Source: Bacillus andreraoultii
GTDB lineage: Bacteria > Bacillota > Bacilli > Bacillales > Caldibacillaceae
Assembly: GCF_001244735.1 (NCBI RefSeq)
Contig: NZ_LN868937.1
Location: 1,981,000-2,044,999 of the forward strand
Length of the DNA stretch: 64,000 bases
Direction of reading: 5' to 3'
Part shown: positions 15,746 through 23,991 of the stretch, in pieces
Layout: every line of letters begins with the position of its first letter
Numbering within the stretch: position 1 is the stretch's first letter
Made by a program: the position numbers and the translations under genes
The notes under the pieces: generated by a model
The model's input: only the letters and a program-made list of their open reading frames with translations
Databases searched by the model: none
What the model was told of the DNA's origin: nothing

Positions 15746-17044
15746 TCAACCGTAAATTAAGAATGCAGCGAATATCGCAAAAATAAGAGCAATTAATGGT
15801 GCAACACAACAGATCCAAAATACAGGTCGATACCCTTCTTTATGCGTTAACCCCGCTACTGTTAGTCCAGTTACAACGGCACCATTATGAGGTAGTGAAT
15901 CTAACCCACCCGAACTGATTGCTGCGATACGATGAAGAACTTCAGGATTTACTAGATTTGCATAATGCTCCCCTAACGCTTCCATCGCAATACCTAAGCC
16001 CCCAGATGCAGATCCAGTGATTCCAACAATAATATTCGTTGCAATGGCTAATGAAATTAATGGATTTCCAGGTATATCTAATATAGCTGTTTTCATAATT
16101 TCAAAACCATTTGTCGCGGCAACGACACTTCCAAACCCAACAACCGCACTTGTATTTAATATCGGTGATGCGACATTCATCGCCCCAGTATTAAATGTTT
16201 TCATAGGCTCTTTTAGAAACTTAAAGAATAAAACACCCGCAATAATTACAGCTAAAGCTAATGAAACTTCAATACTAAATTTAATGACATTTAAAAAGAG
16301 TAATAGTGTTGCAGAAGGGATAATGCTTAATAAAAAATGCGGAATTCTATTATTCCCCTCACTTAGTTGAGTAACAATTCCTTTCGTTTCTTCATAACCT
16401 AGGTTTTTAGCTTGATATTTTTTATCTTCTCGATATAACCACCAGAGACCAAATGGGATAACGACGATTGTAGCTACGATTCCTACAATTGGCGCAGCTG
16501 TTGCAGTTGTTCCTAAATAATTTATTGGAATTAGATTTTGTATCTGTGGTGATCCAGGTAACATCGTCATTGTAAAAGTTCCGGATCCTAAAAAAGACGC
16601 TCCAACAAAGATTGGCCATGGTATATTCATTTCTTTAAAAATAGGCCTTGCAATGGGCATAACAGCAAATACAACGACAAACAAACTTACACCACCATAC
16701 GTTAACGCCGCTGTTATTAACATAATTGCGATAATAACAGAAATCCGACTCTTACTTCCTGTAACTTTAAGAATACCCCTTGCAATACTTGTTGCAGCAC
16801 CACTGTCTTCCATGATTTTTCCAAAAATAGCCCCAAAAAGGAAGATTAAAAAGTACTTTCCAACAAAACTAATAAATCCACCAATATAACTTTCTGTTAA
16901 CATTTGATTTATTTGAATATTATTTGTAAATGCGACAATGGCTGATACAATCAATGAAATAATTAGAAGATTGAATCCTCTTAAAGCTAGTATAATTAAT
17001 AATGTAAGGGCGACGACAACTCCGATAACGCTTACGATTTCCAC
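15746..17044 (-). CDS. GntP family permease, probably for hydroxybutyrate/acetoacetate or a related acid
   Basis: 432-residue very hydrophobic protein with about 12 membrane segments. Signatures of the GntP/DsdX/YxjC group are GAIFGKIMEDSGAA, TYGGVSLFVVVFAVMPIARPIFKE, GSASGGLGIAMEALG and GGLDSLPHNGAVV. In B. subtilis the GntP-type permease YxjC sits with ketone-body genes (scoAB, 3-hydroxybutyrate dehydrogenase), and here the neighbour is acetoacetyl-CoA synthetase, so a short hydroxy- or keto-acid is the likely substrate. The start codon is preceded by GGGAGGAAG. Substrate is inferred from context only. Confidence 0.85.
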   Translation of the reverse strand: MEIVSVIGVVVALTLLIILALRGFNLLIISLIVSAIVAFTNNIQINQMLTESYIGGFISFVGKYFLIFLFGAIFGKIMEDSGAATSIARGILKVTGSKSRISVIIAIMLITAALTYGGVSLFVVVFAVMPIARPIFKEMNIPWPIFVGASFLGSGTFTMTMLPGSPQIQNLIPINYLGTTATAAPIVGIVATIVVIPFGLWWLYREDKKYQAKNLGYEETKGIVTQLSEGNNRIPHFLLSIIPSATLLLFLNVIKFSIEVSLALAVIIAGVLFFKFLKEPMKTFNTGAMNVASPILNTSAVVGFGSVVAATNGFEIMKTAILDIPGNPLISLAIATNIIVGITGSASGGLGIAMEALGEHYANLVNPEVLHRIAAISSGGLDSLPHNGAVVTGLTVAGLTHKEGYRPVFWICCVAPLIALIFAIFAAFLIYG

Positions 17045-17109
17045 AAAACTTCCTCCCTTACTTTTATAAGAACAATCTTAAATATTTCAAAACACGGGGC
17101 TTCTCATTA

Positions 17110-17127
17110 ATAAGAAATTTTTCTTAT
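17110..17127. promoter_or_regulatory. Inverted repeat upstream of the GntP permease
   Basis: ATAAGAAA-N2-TTTCTTAT, an 18-bp inverted repeat about 65 bp upstream of the permease start, in the 130-bp gap behind the SDR gene. It may be an operator or a weak terminator-like element; no regulator can be assigned. Confidence 0.4.
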
Positions 17128-17174
17128 AATGATAACAAGACCCATAACTTATCTCATAAATCCATTAGAAGTTG

Positions 17175-17918
17175 TTATATATTTAAAGTCCCACCATCAA
17201 TAATGATTGTTTCTCCTGTAATAAAAGAAGATTCATCTGAGGCAAGAAACAGAACCGCATTGGCTACTTCGTTTGGTTTACCAATTCTTCTTAATGCGTT
17301 TGCTGTTGAGAGAATGGGCCATTTATCTGTTTTTTTCCAGTCTGTTACCATTTCAGTGTCAATAATGCCTGGGGCGATAGCATTGACGCGAATATTTTTT
17401 CGTCCATATTCTGTTGCGGCAGTTTTCGTTAATGCAATGACACTCGCTTTTGAAGCAGAATAAGCAGCGACTAATTTTTGACCTTTAATACCAGCAATAC
17501 TTGCTGTATTAATAATAGACCCACCTTTTTGTATTTTCGGTAAAACATACTTCATCCCTAAAAAAACACCTGTCATATTAATATCAACGACTTTCTGCCA
17601 TTCCTCTAACGAAACATTTGGTAATTTCTTCTCGAGACTACTGACCCCCGCGTTATTGAAAAGTATATGAATTTTTTCATAAGCTTTGATCGTCTCTTCA
17701 ATCAGTGCTTCAACCTCTGTAGGATTCGTCATATCCGTCTTAATAAAGAGTCCATCTCCTCCTGTTTCTTTTATTAAATGAACCGTTTCTACACCCTTTT
17801 CTTCCTGGAGATCTGACACCACTACTTGGGCACCTTCTTTTGCAAAACGGAGGGCAGTTGCTCGCCCAATTCCACCCCCACCACCTGTGATGATAGCTAC
17901 CTTATTTTCTAATCGCAT
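17175..17918 (-). CDS. Short-chain dehydrogenase, possibly 3-hydroxybutyrate dehydrogenase
   Basis: 247-residue classical SDR: TGGGGGIGRATALRFAKEGA cofactor loop, NNAGVSS, active-site Ser in NTASIAGIKG and YSASKASV with catalytic Tyr and Lys, then NAIAPGIIDTEM. Asp in VVVSDLQEE after the second strand points to NAD rather than NADP. A 3-hydroxybutyrate or 3-hydroxyacyl dehydrogenase role would suit the neighbouring permease and acetoacetyl-CoA synthetase, but SDR substrates cannot be read reliably. Same strand and short gaps to both neighbours suggest one operon. Confidence 0.82.
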   Translation of the reverse strand: MRLENKVAIITGGGGGIGRATALRFAKEGAQVVVSDLQEEKGVETVHLIKETGGDGLFIKTDMTNPTEVEALIEETIKAYEKIHILFNNAGVSSLEKKLPNVSLEEWQKVVDINMTGVFLGMKYVLPKIQKGGSIINTASIAGIKGQKLVAAYSASKASVIALTKTAATEYGRKNIRVNAIAPGIIDTEMVTDWKKTDKWPILSTANALRRIGKPNEVANAVLFLASDESSFITGETIIIDGGTLNI

Positions 17919-17952
17919 GTAATCATCCTTTCTTATAAAAATCCAAACAAAT

Positions 17953-18933
17953 TTAAAACTTTACAATTAATTTTCCATATGTTTTCCGGTCAGCTAATAT
18001 CTCAAGCGCTTGAGGTACTTCCTCAAGATCGAATTCACGGTAAATAAGTGGCCGTATTGCGTCTTGTTCATAAAGATTCATTAGTTCTTTGTGTATTTCT
18101 ACAACCTTCCCTGGATAAAGTCGAGCGAATAACCCCCAATGAACACCAACGATTGAGTAATTTTTTACTAATGCATGATTAACCGGTGCTTCAGAGATTC
18201 TTCCTCCTGCAAAGCCAATAACAAGAATCCGTCCATCAAATGCAATACATTTACGAGATTTATCAAACACATCTCCACCTACAGGATCATAGATGACGTC
18301 TGCCCCACGACCGTTTGTTTCACTTTTGACAATGGAAACAAAGTCGTCTTTTGTATAATCAATGGCGATATCTGCGCCTAAATCTTTACAAATCTTTACT
18401 TTATCCGGCCCACCTGCTGTAGCAATTACTTTCGCACCAATCGCTTTACCGAGCTGAATTGCTGCTGAGCCAACTCCACCTGCACCAGCGTGAACGAGGA
18501 TGACTTCACCTCTTTTTAAATTGGCGCGATGGTACAGTGCATAATACGTAGTTTGATAGGTAATAAACATTCCTGCAGCTTCTCCTGGTGAAATTGCACT
18601 TGACACTTCATACACAGAATTTTCATGAACGACAACATACTCGGATAACCCCCCATTTGGTAATTGTGGTGTTGCAAGTACTCGCTTCCCGACTTGCAAT
18701 TGGCAACCTTCTCCAACTTCTTGAATCACACCTGAAATTTCTGAACCCGGTGTGAAAGGTAGTGGTGGTTTTTCTTGATATTTACCTTGACAAAGAAGAA
18801 TATCAAAAAAATTGAGTGAAGCCGCTTCAACTTTAATAAGTACATGACTAGGTTCTACTTTAGGTATGGCAACTTCTTGTAGCTCTAACACGTCATTTGG
18901 TTCACCAAGTTTTGTTACTTTCCAACTACGCAT
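17953..18933 (-). CDS. NADPH:quinone oxidoreductase family (zinc-independent MDR)
   Basis: 326-residue medium-chain dehydrogenase of the quinone reductase/crotonyl-CoA reductase-like group. It has NFFDILLCQGKYQEKPPLPF, PGSEISGVIQEVG, the dinucleotide-binding block VLVHAGAGGVGSAAIQLGKAIGAKVIA and NGRGADVIYDPVGG. No structural zinc cysteines. Homologues occur in fatty-acid degradation clusters, but the substrate is unknown. The ATG after GGGAGG is used instead of a TTG five codons upstream. 8 kb of genes in the same direction surround it, with a gap of only 22 bp to the carboxyltransferase. Confidence 0.85.
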   Translation of the reverse strand: MRSWKVTKLGEPNDVLELQEVAIPKVEPSHVLIKVEAASLNFFDILLCQGKYQEKPPLPFTPGSEISGVIQEVGEGCQLQVGKRVLATPQLPNGGLSEYVVVHENSVYEVSSAISPGEAAGMFITYQTTYYALYHRANLKRGEVILVHAGAGGVGSAAIQLGKAIGAKVIATAGGPDKVKICKDLGADIAIDYTKDDFVSIVKSETNGRGADVIYDPVGGDVFDKSRKCIAFDGRILVIGFAGGRISEAPVNHALVKNYSIVGVHWGLFARLYPGKVVEIHKELMNLYEQDAIRPLIYREFDLEEVPQALEILADRKTYGKLIVKF

Positions 18934-18955
18934 ATAAATTCCTCCCAATTATCTA

Positions 18956-20494
18956 TTAGTAACCCGTAGGCCAGTTTGCTAGATTTCTTTTGCTTTTAGC
19001 CCCATTTTTAGCACATGCATACTCTACTGTTTGTGCTAAAAATTTTCTCGTATCGCGCGGATCAATCACATCATCGATTAAAAACTTACCTGCAGCTTTA
19101 TAAGGCGAACTGTCAAAACTCCAAGATTTCAATAACTCTTGTCTTTCTTCTTGCGGATTTTCCGATAGTTGTAATTTACGACCATATACAACATTAATTC
19201 CAACTTCTGGTCCAGTAAAATTCATTTCCGCTGTCGGCCACGCAACAACAAAATCAGCCCCCATCGTTGGTCCACACATATTTCCGAAAGCAGCACCAAT
19301 GCTTTTTCGAATAATAATTGATATTTTCGGCACAGTCGATTGTGCTAAAGCTTGATTCCAAACCATAATTTTTGTAGGCATTTTTAGTTTTTCAGCATCA
19401 CTAGAAACACGAAATCCTGGTGTGTCATGTAAAAATATCATCGGTATATTGTAAGAATCACATAAACAAATAAATTCCGTAGCCTTCTCACATTCTTTCG
19501 GTCCGGCTGCTCCGGCAAATTTCAATGGTTGGTTCGCTAAAATTCCGACTACTCTACCATTAATTCGAGCAAGGACAGTAATTAATGCTGTTCCATATAA
19601 TTCTTTTATCTCGAATAATTCACCATCATCAACAATCAGTCGGATAACCTTTTTCATATCATAGGCCCGTTGCCTTCTTGTTGGGACTATATCGATTAAT
19701 TCACTAATTTTTCGATACGGATTATCCTTTGTTTCCTTAAATGGAGGTTCCTCATTGCCATTATCTGGCATGTATGATAAAAATTGTTTCAGATGATGAA
19801 TATTCATGTCCTCATTTTCAGCAAAACAATCTACTTGGCCTGTATGATTTGCATGGATTTCCCAACCACCTAATTCATTATTTGATATTTTTTCTCCCGT
19901 AGCGACTTCTAACATCCTTGGTCCAGCTACTGCCATCGATGTACCTTTTACTTGAGTTACGAAGTCGGAAGAAACTGCCGTCCATGTAGGTCCACCAAAA
20001 CTATCTCCAAAAATACCCGTAATCATTGGTATTCTTCGATTATGCAACAATAACTCATCCGGAAATAACAGTTGACTTATTCCATCAGAGCCCATTCCAT
20101 CAGGCATTCGTAGCCCTCCACCTTCCATTAAGTTGAGTAAAGGGAATCCTCTCTTACAAGCATAATCGTGAATTGCTTTTGACTTACGAAAATAAACCAT
20201 TCCTTCTGTTCCCGCGAAAACAGTTTTGTCTGATGCCTGTAATACGACTTTTCTGCCGTTAATCTTGGCCAATCCGGTAATAATGCCATCAGTCGCACTT
20301 TTACTTTCACTACCTTCTTGATCTGAATGAGCAAGTAAACCAACTTCAAGAAACGATCCAGGGTCAATGAGCTTATCAATTCTTTCCCTTGCTGTATATA
20401 ATCCTTGATCATGTAATCGGTTTTGTTTTTCCTCTCCACCGCCAAATAGGTGAGTCTCTTTTTTTGCCTGTAATTCTTGGATCAATTTTTCCAT
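18956..20494 (-). CDS. Acyl-CoA carboxyltransferase subunit (propionyl/methylcrotonyl-CoA carboxylase beta type)
   Basis: 512-residue carboxyltransferase with N- and C-terminal crotonase-like domains: ATDGIITGLAKINGRKVV…ASDKTVFAGTEG, GLRMPDGMGS, IFGDSFGGPTW, then GAAGPKECEKATEFICLCD, HDTPGFRV, GAAFGNMCGPTMGADFVVAWP. The family moves CO2 between biotin and an acyl-CoA. No biotin carboxylase or biotin-carrier gene is present anywhere in the window, so partners must be encoded elsewhere or the protein acts differently. ATG after GGAGG is used; a TTG five codons earlier overlaps that site. It lies 42 bp behind an acyl-CoA ligase gene. Confidence 0.88.
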   Translation of the reverse strand: MEKLIQELQAKKETHLFGGGEEKQNRLHDQGLYTARERIDKLIDPGSFLEVGLLAHSDQEGSESKSATDGIITGLAKINGRKVVLQASDKTVFAGTEGMVYFRKSKAIHDYACKRGFPLLNLMEGGGLRMPDGMGSDGISQLLFPDELLLHNRRIPMITGIFGDSFGGPTWTAVSSDFVTQVKGTSMAVAGPRMLEVATGEKISNNELGGWEIHANHTGQVDCFAENEDMNIHHLKQFLSYMPDNGNEEPPFKETKDNPYRKISELIDIVPTRRQRAYDMKKVIRLIVDDGELFEIKELYGTALITVLARINGRVVGILANQPLKFAGAAGPKECEKATEFICLCDSYNIPMIFLHDTPGFRVSSDAEKLKMPTKIMVWNQALAQSTVPKISIIIRKSIGAAFGNMCGPTMGADFVVAWPTAEMNFTGPEVGINVVYGRKLQLSENPQEERQELLKSWSFDSSPYKAAGKFLIDDVIDPRDTRKFLAQTVEYACAKNGAKSKRNLANWPTGY

Positions 20495-20536
20495 TCGTAC
20501 ATCCTCCAATACATTTCCTAATCTTTAGAGAGGCAT

Positions 20537-22195
20537 TTACTTTTCTTTTAAAAGTCTCCTTAAAACTTTTCCTGAAGGGGTGGCTGGTAATTGATCAATA
20601 AACTGTACAAATCGCGGGTATTTATAGGCAGCCATATGGTTTTTTGCCCATTCAATGATTTCTACTTCTTTCATTTTCCCTTTATATTCGGGTTTCAAAA
20701 CGATAAATGCTTTCACACTTTCTCCACGTATTTCATCAGGCACACCAATGACAGCTACTTGTAACACCGCTTCATGAAGACTTATTAAAGCCTCAACATC
20801 CTCTGGGAATACACTATAACCTGAAGATTTAATCATTTCTTTCACTCGTCCAAGAAAAAATAAATAGCCATCTTCGTCTAATTTTCCGATATCACCGGTA
20901 TGTACCCAGCCATCACGTAAAGTTTCCGCGGTTGCTTCTGGACGGTTCAAATACCCTTTAAAAACTCCTGGATTTTTTATGATAATTTCACCTTGATTTC
21001 CAGCTAACAATTCTTCTCCTGTCTCGGGATTAACGATTTTTATTTCTGTATCATACGTAGCAATTCCGCAAGAACCATATTTAATCTTATTGATAGGCAT
21101 AAATGTATCGCATGTATGGGTTTCACTTAAACCATACGAAGCTTCAAATAACAAACAACCGTCAGTTAATTTACTCCATGCGTTTGCTAGTTTCTCATCA
21201 ACATTCATCCCAAAGCTTGTTGCAAAATTCAATTCAAGCGAGGTCAAATCCCGATTTTCAATTCCCGGATAGAATAGAATAGCTGCATTCATTAATGCGA
21301 TTGTATATAGTTTGTTAATCTTATATTTTTCAATCGCTTGAATAGCTGCTTCGATATCAAATCTTGTAAGTAGTACACATGTTGTTATGGAATAAACGGG
21401 GATATTAACCCCCATAACCATACCTGCTATATGGCAAAGGGGTGCTGTAGCTAATGTACGGTCTCTTCTATCAATTTGGTATGTATTTACAGTGGCTGCT
21501 GTTTTAAATAAAGCATTGCCGTATGTTAACATCGCTGCTTTTGGTCGCCCAGTTGTTCCTGATGTAAATACCATTAATGAAACATCTTCCCAAATATTAA
21601 TTTCAGCTGTTTTAGCTAACGGCTTAGAAAGATGAATCGCTTCCAACATATCGTATGTGCTTCGTATTTTCTGCTTTTTTAGATTAAGTTCGTTCGGGAT
21701 TGGTAAAGTTACTTGTTCACTTAGAAAATCACGGTAATTCGTTGTTATGACAAATTCAAGGGTTTCTGTTTTGCCTACGATATTTTCTAATTCACCGAAA
21801 AGTTCCTGGCTAGCTATAATCGCTTTTATTTTTACTTCCTCTATTGAATACTGTAATTCGGCTGCTTTATACATTGGATTCAAGGGAACAACAATGGCAC
21901 CAATCATTTGTATCGCATAATGGCCAATTAAATATTGGGGACAATTTTGCATATATATCGCTACACGGTCTCCTTTTGTAATACCTTTTGTTTCTAGAAA
22001 ACTAGCAAACTTAAGAGATGAATTACATAATTGTTTCCACGTTATCTCATTTCCATAAAAAATATAGCTCACTTCATTAGGTATTTCACTCGCATTTATT
22101 ATTAAATATTCATGCAATGGTTTCTCACCTAAACGGTATTTAATCTCATTTGGAATACATTCTGGCCAACTCTTTCTCAAAACCGAATCCCCCAT
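20537..22195 (-). CDS. AMP-forming acyl-CoA ligase (first of three)
   Basis: 552 residues, class I adenylate-forming enzyme. P-loop VFTSGTTGRPKAAMLTYGN, YGLSETHTCDTFMP (A5 motif), VHTGDIGKLDEDGYLFFLGR (A7/A8) and the C-terminal PATPSGKVLRRLLKE with the catalytic lysine. It activates a carboxylic acid to its CoA thioester; the acid is not predictable. The ATG (MGDSVLRKSW) after GGAGG is used, six codons inside the longest frame. It heads a run of seven same-strand genes towards the YfmJ-type gene and is separated from the enoyl-CoA hydratase by a terminator. Confidence 0.88.
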   Translation of the reverse strand: MGDSVLRKSWPECIPNEIKYRLGEKPLHEYLIINASEIPNEVSYIFYGNEITWKQLCNSSLKFASFLETKGITKGDRVAIYMQNCPQYLIGHYAIQMIGAIVVPLNPMYKAAELQYSIEEVKIKAIIASQELFGELENIVGKTETLEFVITTNYRDFLSEQVTLPIPNELNLKKQKIRSTYDMLEAIHLSKPLAKTAEINIWEDVSLMVFTSGTTGRPKAAMLTYGNALFKTAATVNTYQIDRRDRTLATAPLCHIAGMVMGVNIPVYSITTCVLLTRFDIEAAIQAIEKYKINKLYTIALMNAAILFYPGIENRDLTSLELNFATSFGMNVDEKLANAWSKLTDGCLLFEASYGLSETHTCDTFMPINKIKYGSCGIATYDTEIKIVNPETGEELLAGNQGEIIIKNPGVFKGYLNRPEATAETLRDGWVHTGDIGKLDEDGYLFFLGRVKEMIKSSGYSVFPEDVEALISLHEAVLQVAVIGVPDEIRGESVKAFIVLKPEYKGKMKEVEIIEWAKNHMAAYKYPRFVQFIDQLPATPSGKVLRRLLKEK

Positions 22196-22229
22196 AACAA
22201 CACCTCCGAACAAATAAATGCTATAAAAG

Positions 22230-22273
22230 AGCCTTCTTCATCGTTAAAATAGTCTTTTGCTTTGAAGAAGGCT
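22230..22273 (-). terminator. Intrinsic terminator after enoyl-CoA hydratase
   Basis: Minus-strand AGCCTTCTTCA…TGAAGAAGGCT (11-bp stem, 22-nt loop) followed by CTTTTATAG, 33 bp behind the hydratase stop codon. Confidence 0.75.
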
Positions 22274-22305
22274 ATAAATTTTATCTTTATCTGTCTTACG
22301 AAAAA

Positions 22306-23082
22306 CTATTGGTGTTTAAATTTCGGCTTTCTCTTTTCAATAAAAGCAGCAACACCTTCTTTAATATCTTCTGTTTGGAATACTTCTTCAAAAAGTGTAG
22401 CCTCGTATTGGACACCTTCCATTAAATTTAGTTCAAGACCGCGATCAACGGCTAATTTTATTCTTGATAAAGCAGGTAACGACTTACTAGCAATCTTTCT
22501 CGCCAGTTCCATCGCTGCCACGTAAGATTTCCCTTGTTCCACGACCCGGTTAACAAGACCTAAGTTTCGTGCTTCCTCTGCAGAAATTGGGTCACCGGTA
22601 AACATCATTTCTTTTGCTTTTGCTTCACCAATTAACCTTGGTAGTCTTTGAGTTCCTGCTCCACCAGGAAATAGTCCTAAATTAATTTCAGGAAAACCAA
22701 TTTGTACTTGTTTTTCAGCAATACGGATATCACACGTAAGGGCGAGTTCACACCCACCACCAAGAGTTAAGCCGTCTAAAACAGCAATGGTCGGTTTAGA
22801 AAGATCATCTATTCGGTTTAACAAATCATGCATATACATAACATTTTCCCGCATTGCTGGATTCCCCATCATGTTTGGAAACTCTTTAATGTCAGCACCA
22901 GCAATAAATGCCCGGTTACCTGCTGTTGTCAAAACAACACAAACAACTTCTTTATCCGTCTTGATTTTTTCAATAATTGTTTTTAAGTCTCTTTGTACTT
23001 GCTGATTCAATACATTTAAAGGTGGGTTATCAATTGTTATTACTGCAATTCCTTCCTCTTTCTTCCACGTAACAAGACTCAT
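22306..23082 (-). CDS. Enoyl-CoA hydratase
   Basis: 258-residue crotonase-fold enzyme hydrating 2-enoyl-CoA in beta-oxidation. It has AFIAGADIKEFPNM forming the oxyanion hole, LGGGCELALTCDIRIAE with the first catalytic Glu region and FPEINLGLFPGGAGTQRLPRL with the second. Its start codon overlaps the stop codon of the hydroxyacyl-CoA dehydrogenase gene by four bases (ATGA), indicating translational coupling. Together the two genes catalyse consecutive beta-oxidation steps. Confidence 0.92.
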   Translation of the reverse strand: MSLVTWKKEEGIAVITIDNPPLNVLNQQVQRDLKTIIEKIKTDKEVVCVVLTTAGNRAFIAGADIKEFPNMMGNPAMRENVMYMHDLLNRIDDLSKPTIAVLDGLTLGGGCELALTCDIRIAEKQVQIGFPEINLGLFPGGAGTQRLPRLIGEAKAKEMMFTGDPISAEEARNLGLVNRVVEQGKSYVAAMELARKIASKSLPALSRIKLAVDRGLELNLMEGVQYEATLFEEVFQTEDIKEGVAAFIEKRKPKFKHQ

Positions 23083-23963
23083 CGAGAAATCACCTCTTTC
23101 CGATAGTCATACCATCCCTTACCCGTTTTTCTACCAAGCTCCCCGGCTTTTACTTTTTCCTCGACACATTTTGCTGGTCTGTCTTTCGGGTCTTGTGTTT
23201 CTTTATACAGTTCCATATTGGCATAATATCCAACATCAATACCGGATAAATCCATTAATTCAAATGGACCCATTGGGTGGCCTAATGCTTTTTTAGCAAT
23301 TAAATCAATATCTTTAAAGTCTGCATATCCATTTTCATATAAGTAAACGGCTTCATTTGAAAGGGCGAACAATAAACGATTCGCAATAAAGCCATAAATT
23401 TCTTTCTCAAGTAGTACACCGGTACGACCAATTTTTTTACAAAAATCCATCGCAATTTGAACGGACTCATCAGATGTTTCTTCACTTTTCACCACTTCTA
23501 CACAATCCATAACAAGTGGAGGGAAGAAAAAGTGCATATTTAGTATTTTTTCGGGACGGTTTGTTACAGTTGCAATTTTGGAATTGACAATAGAAGAACT
23601 ATTCGATGCTAAAATCGTGTGACTCGGTGCATATTGATCTAGTAACTTAAATACTTCTCTTTTCACATCGAGTTTTTCAACAACTGCTTCGATCACTAGA
23701 TCAGCATCTTGTGCAGCCTCCTTGATTTCTGTCGTCGTTCGTAATTTTTGGAAGGCTAATCGTCTTTGTTCTTCAGACAGTTTTCCTTTATTTACCCAGT
23801 CATTCATTCGTTGTTCTAACATATCAATTGCTTTTTCTAAAGCTTTCTCATTAATATCTTGAAGAACAGTTTCAAAACCACCAAGAGCGCTTAGCATTGC
23901 TATTTGATGTCCCATAGATCCTGCACCAATGACTGCAACATTTTTTACATTTTCGATACTCAT
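23079..23963 (-). CDS. 3-hydroxyacyl-CoA (3-hydroxybutyryl-CoA) dehydrogenase
   Basis: 294 residues, normal for the short one-domain-pair enzyme. N-terminal Rossmann fold VAVIGAGSMGHQIAMLSALGG with NAD-specific VLQDINE, catalytic His in NMHFFFPP and Glu/Asn partners in LEKEIYGFIANRLLFALSNEA, C-terminal dimerisation domain GHPMGPFELMDLSGIDVGY. It oxidises 3-hydroxyacyl-CoA to 3-ketoacyl-CoA with NAD+. It lies between an acyl-CoA ligase (28 bp upstream) and the enoyl-CoA hydratase (4-bp overlap), a compact fatty-acid oxidation operon that lacks its own thiolase. Confidence 0.92.
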   Translation of the reverse strand: MSIENVKNVAVIGAGSMGHQIAMLSALGGFETVLQDINEKALEKAIDMLEQRMNDWVNKGKLSEEQRRLAFQKLRTTTEIKEAAQDADLVIEAVVEKLDVKREVFKLLDQYAPSHTILASNSSSIVNSKIATVTNRPEKILNMHFFFPPLVMDCVEVVKSEETSDESVQIAMDFCKKIGRTGVLLEKEIYGFIANRLLFALSNEAVYLYENGYADFKDIDLIAKKALGHPMGPFELMDLSGIDVGYYANMELYKETQDPKDRPAKCVEEKVKAGELGRKTGKGWYDYRKEVISR

Positions 23964-23991
23964 ATTTCTATCCCTCTCCTCAACATTTTAA

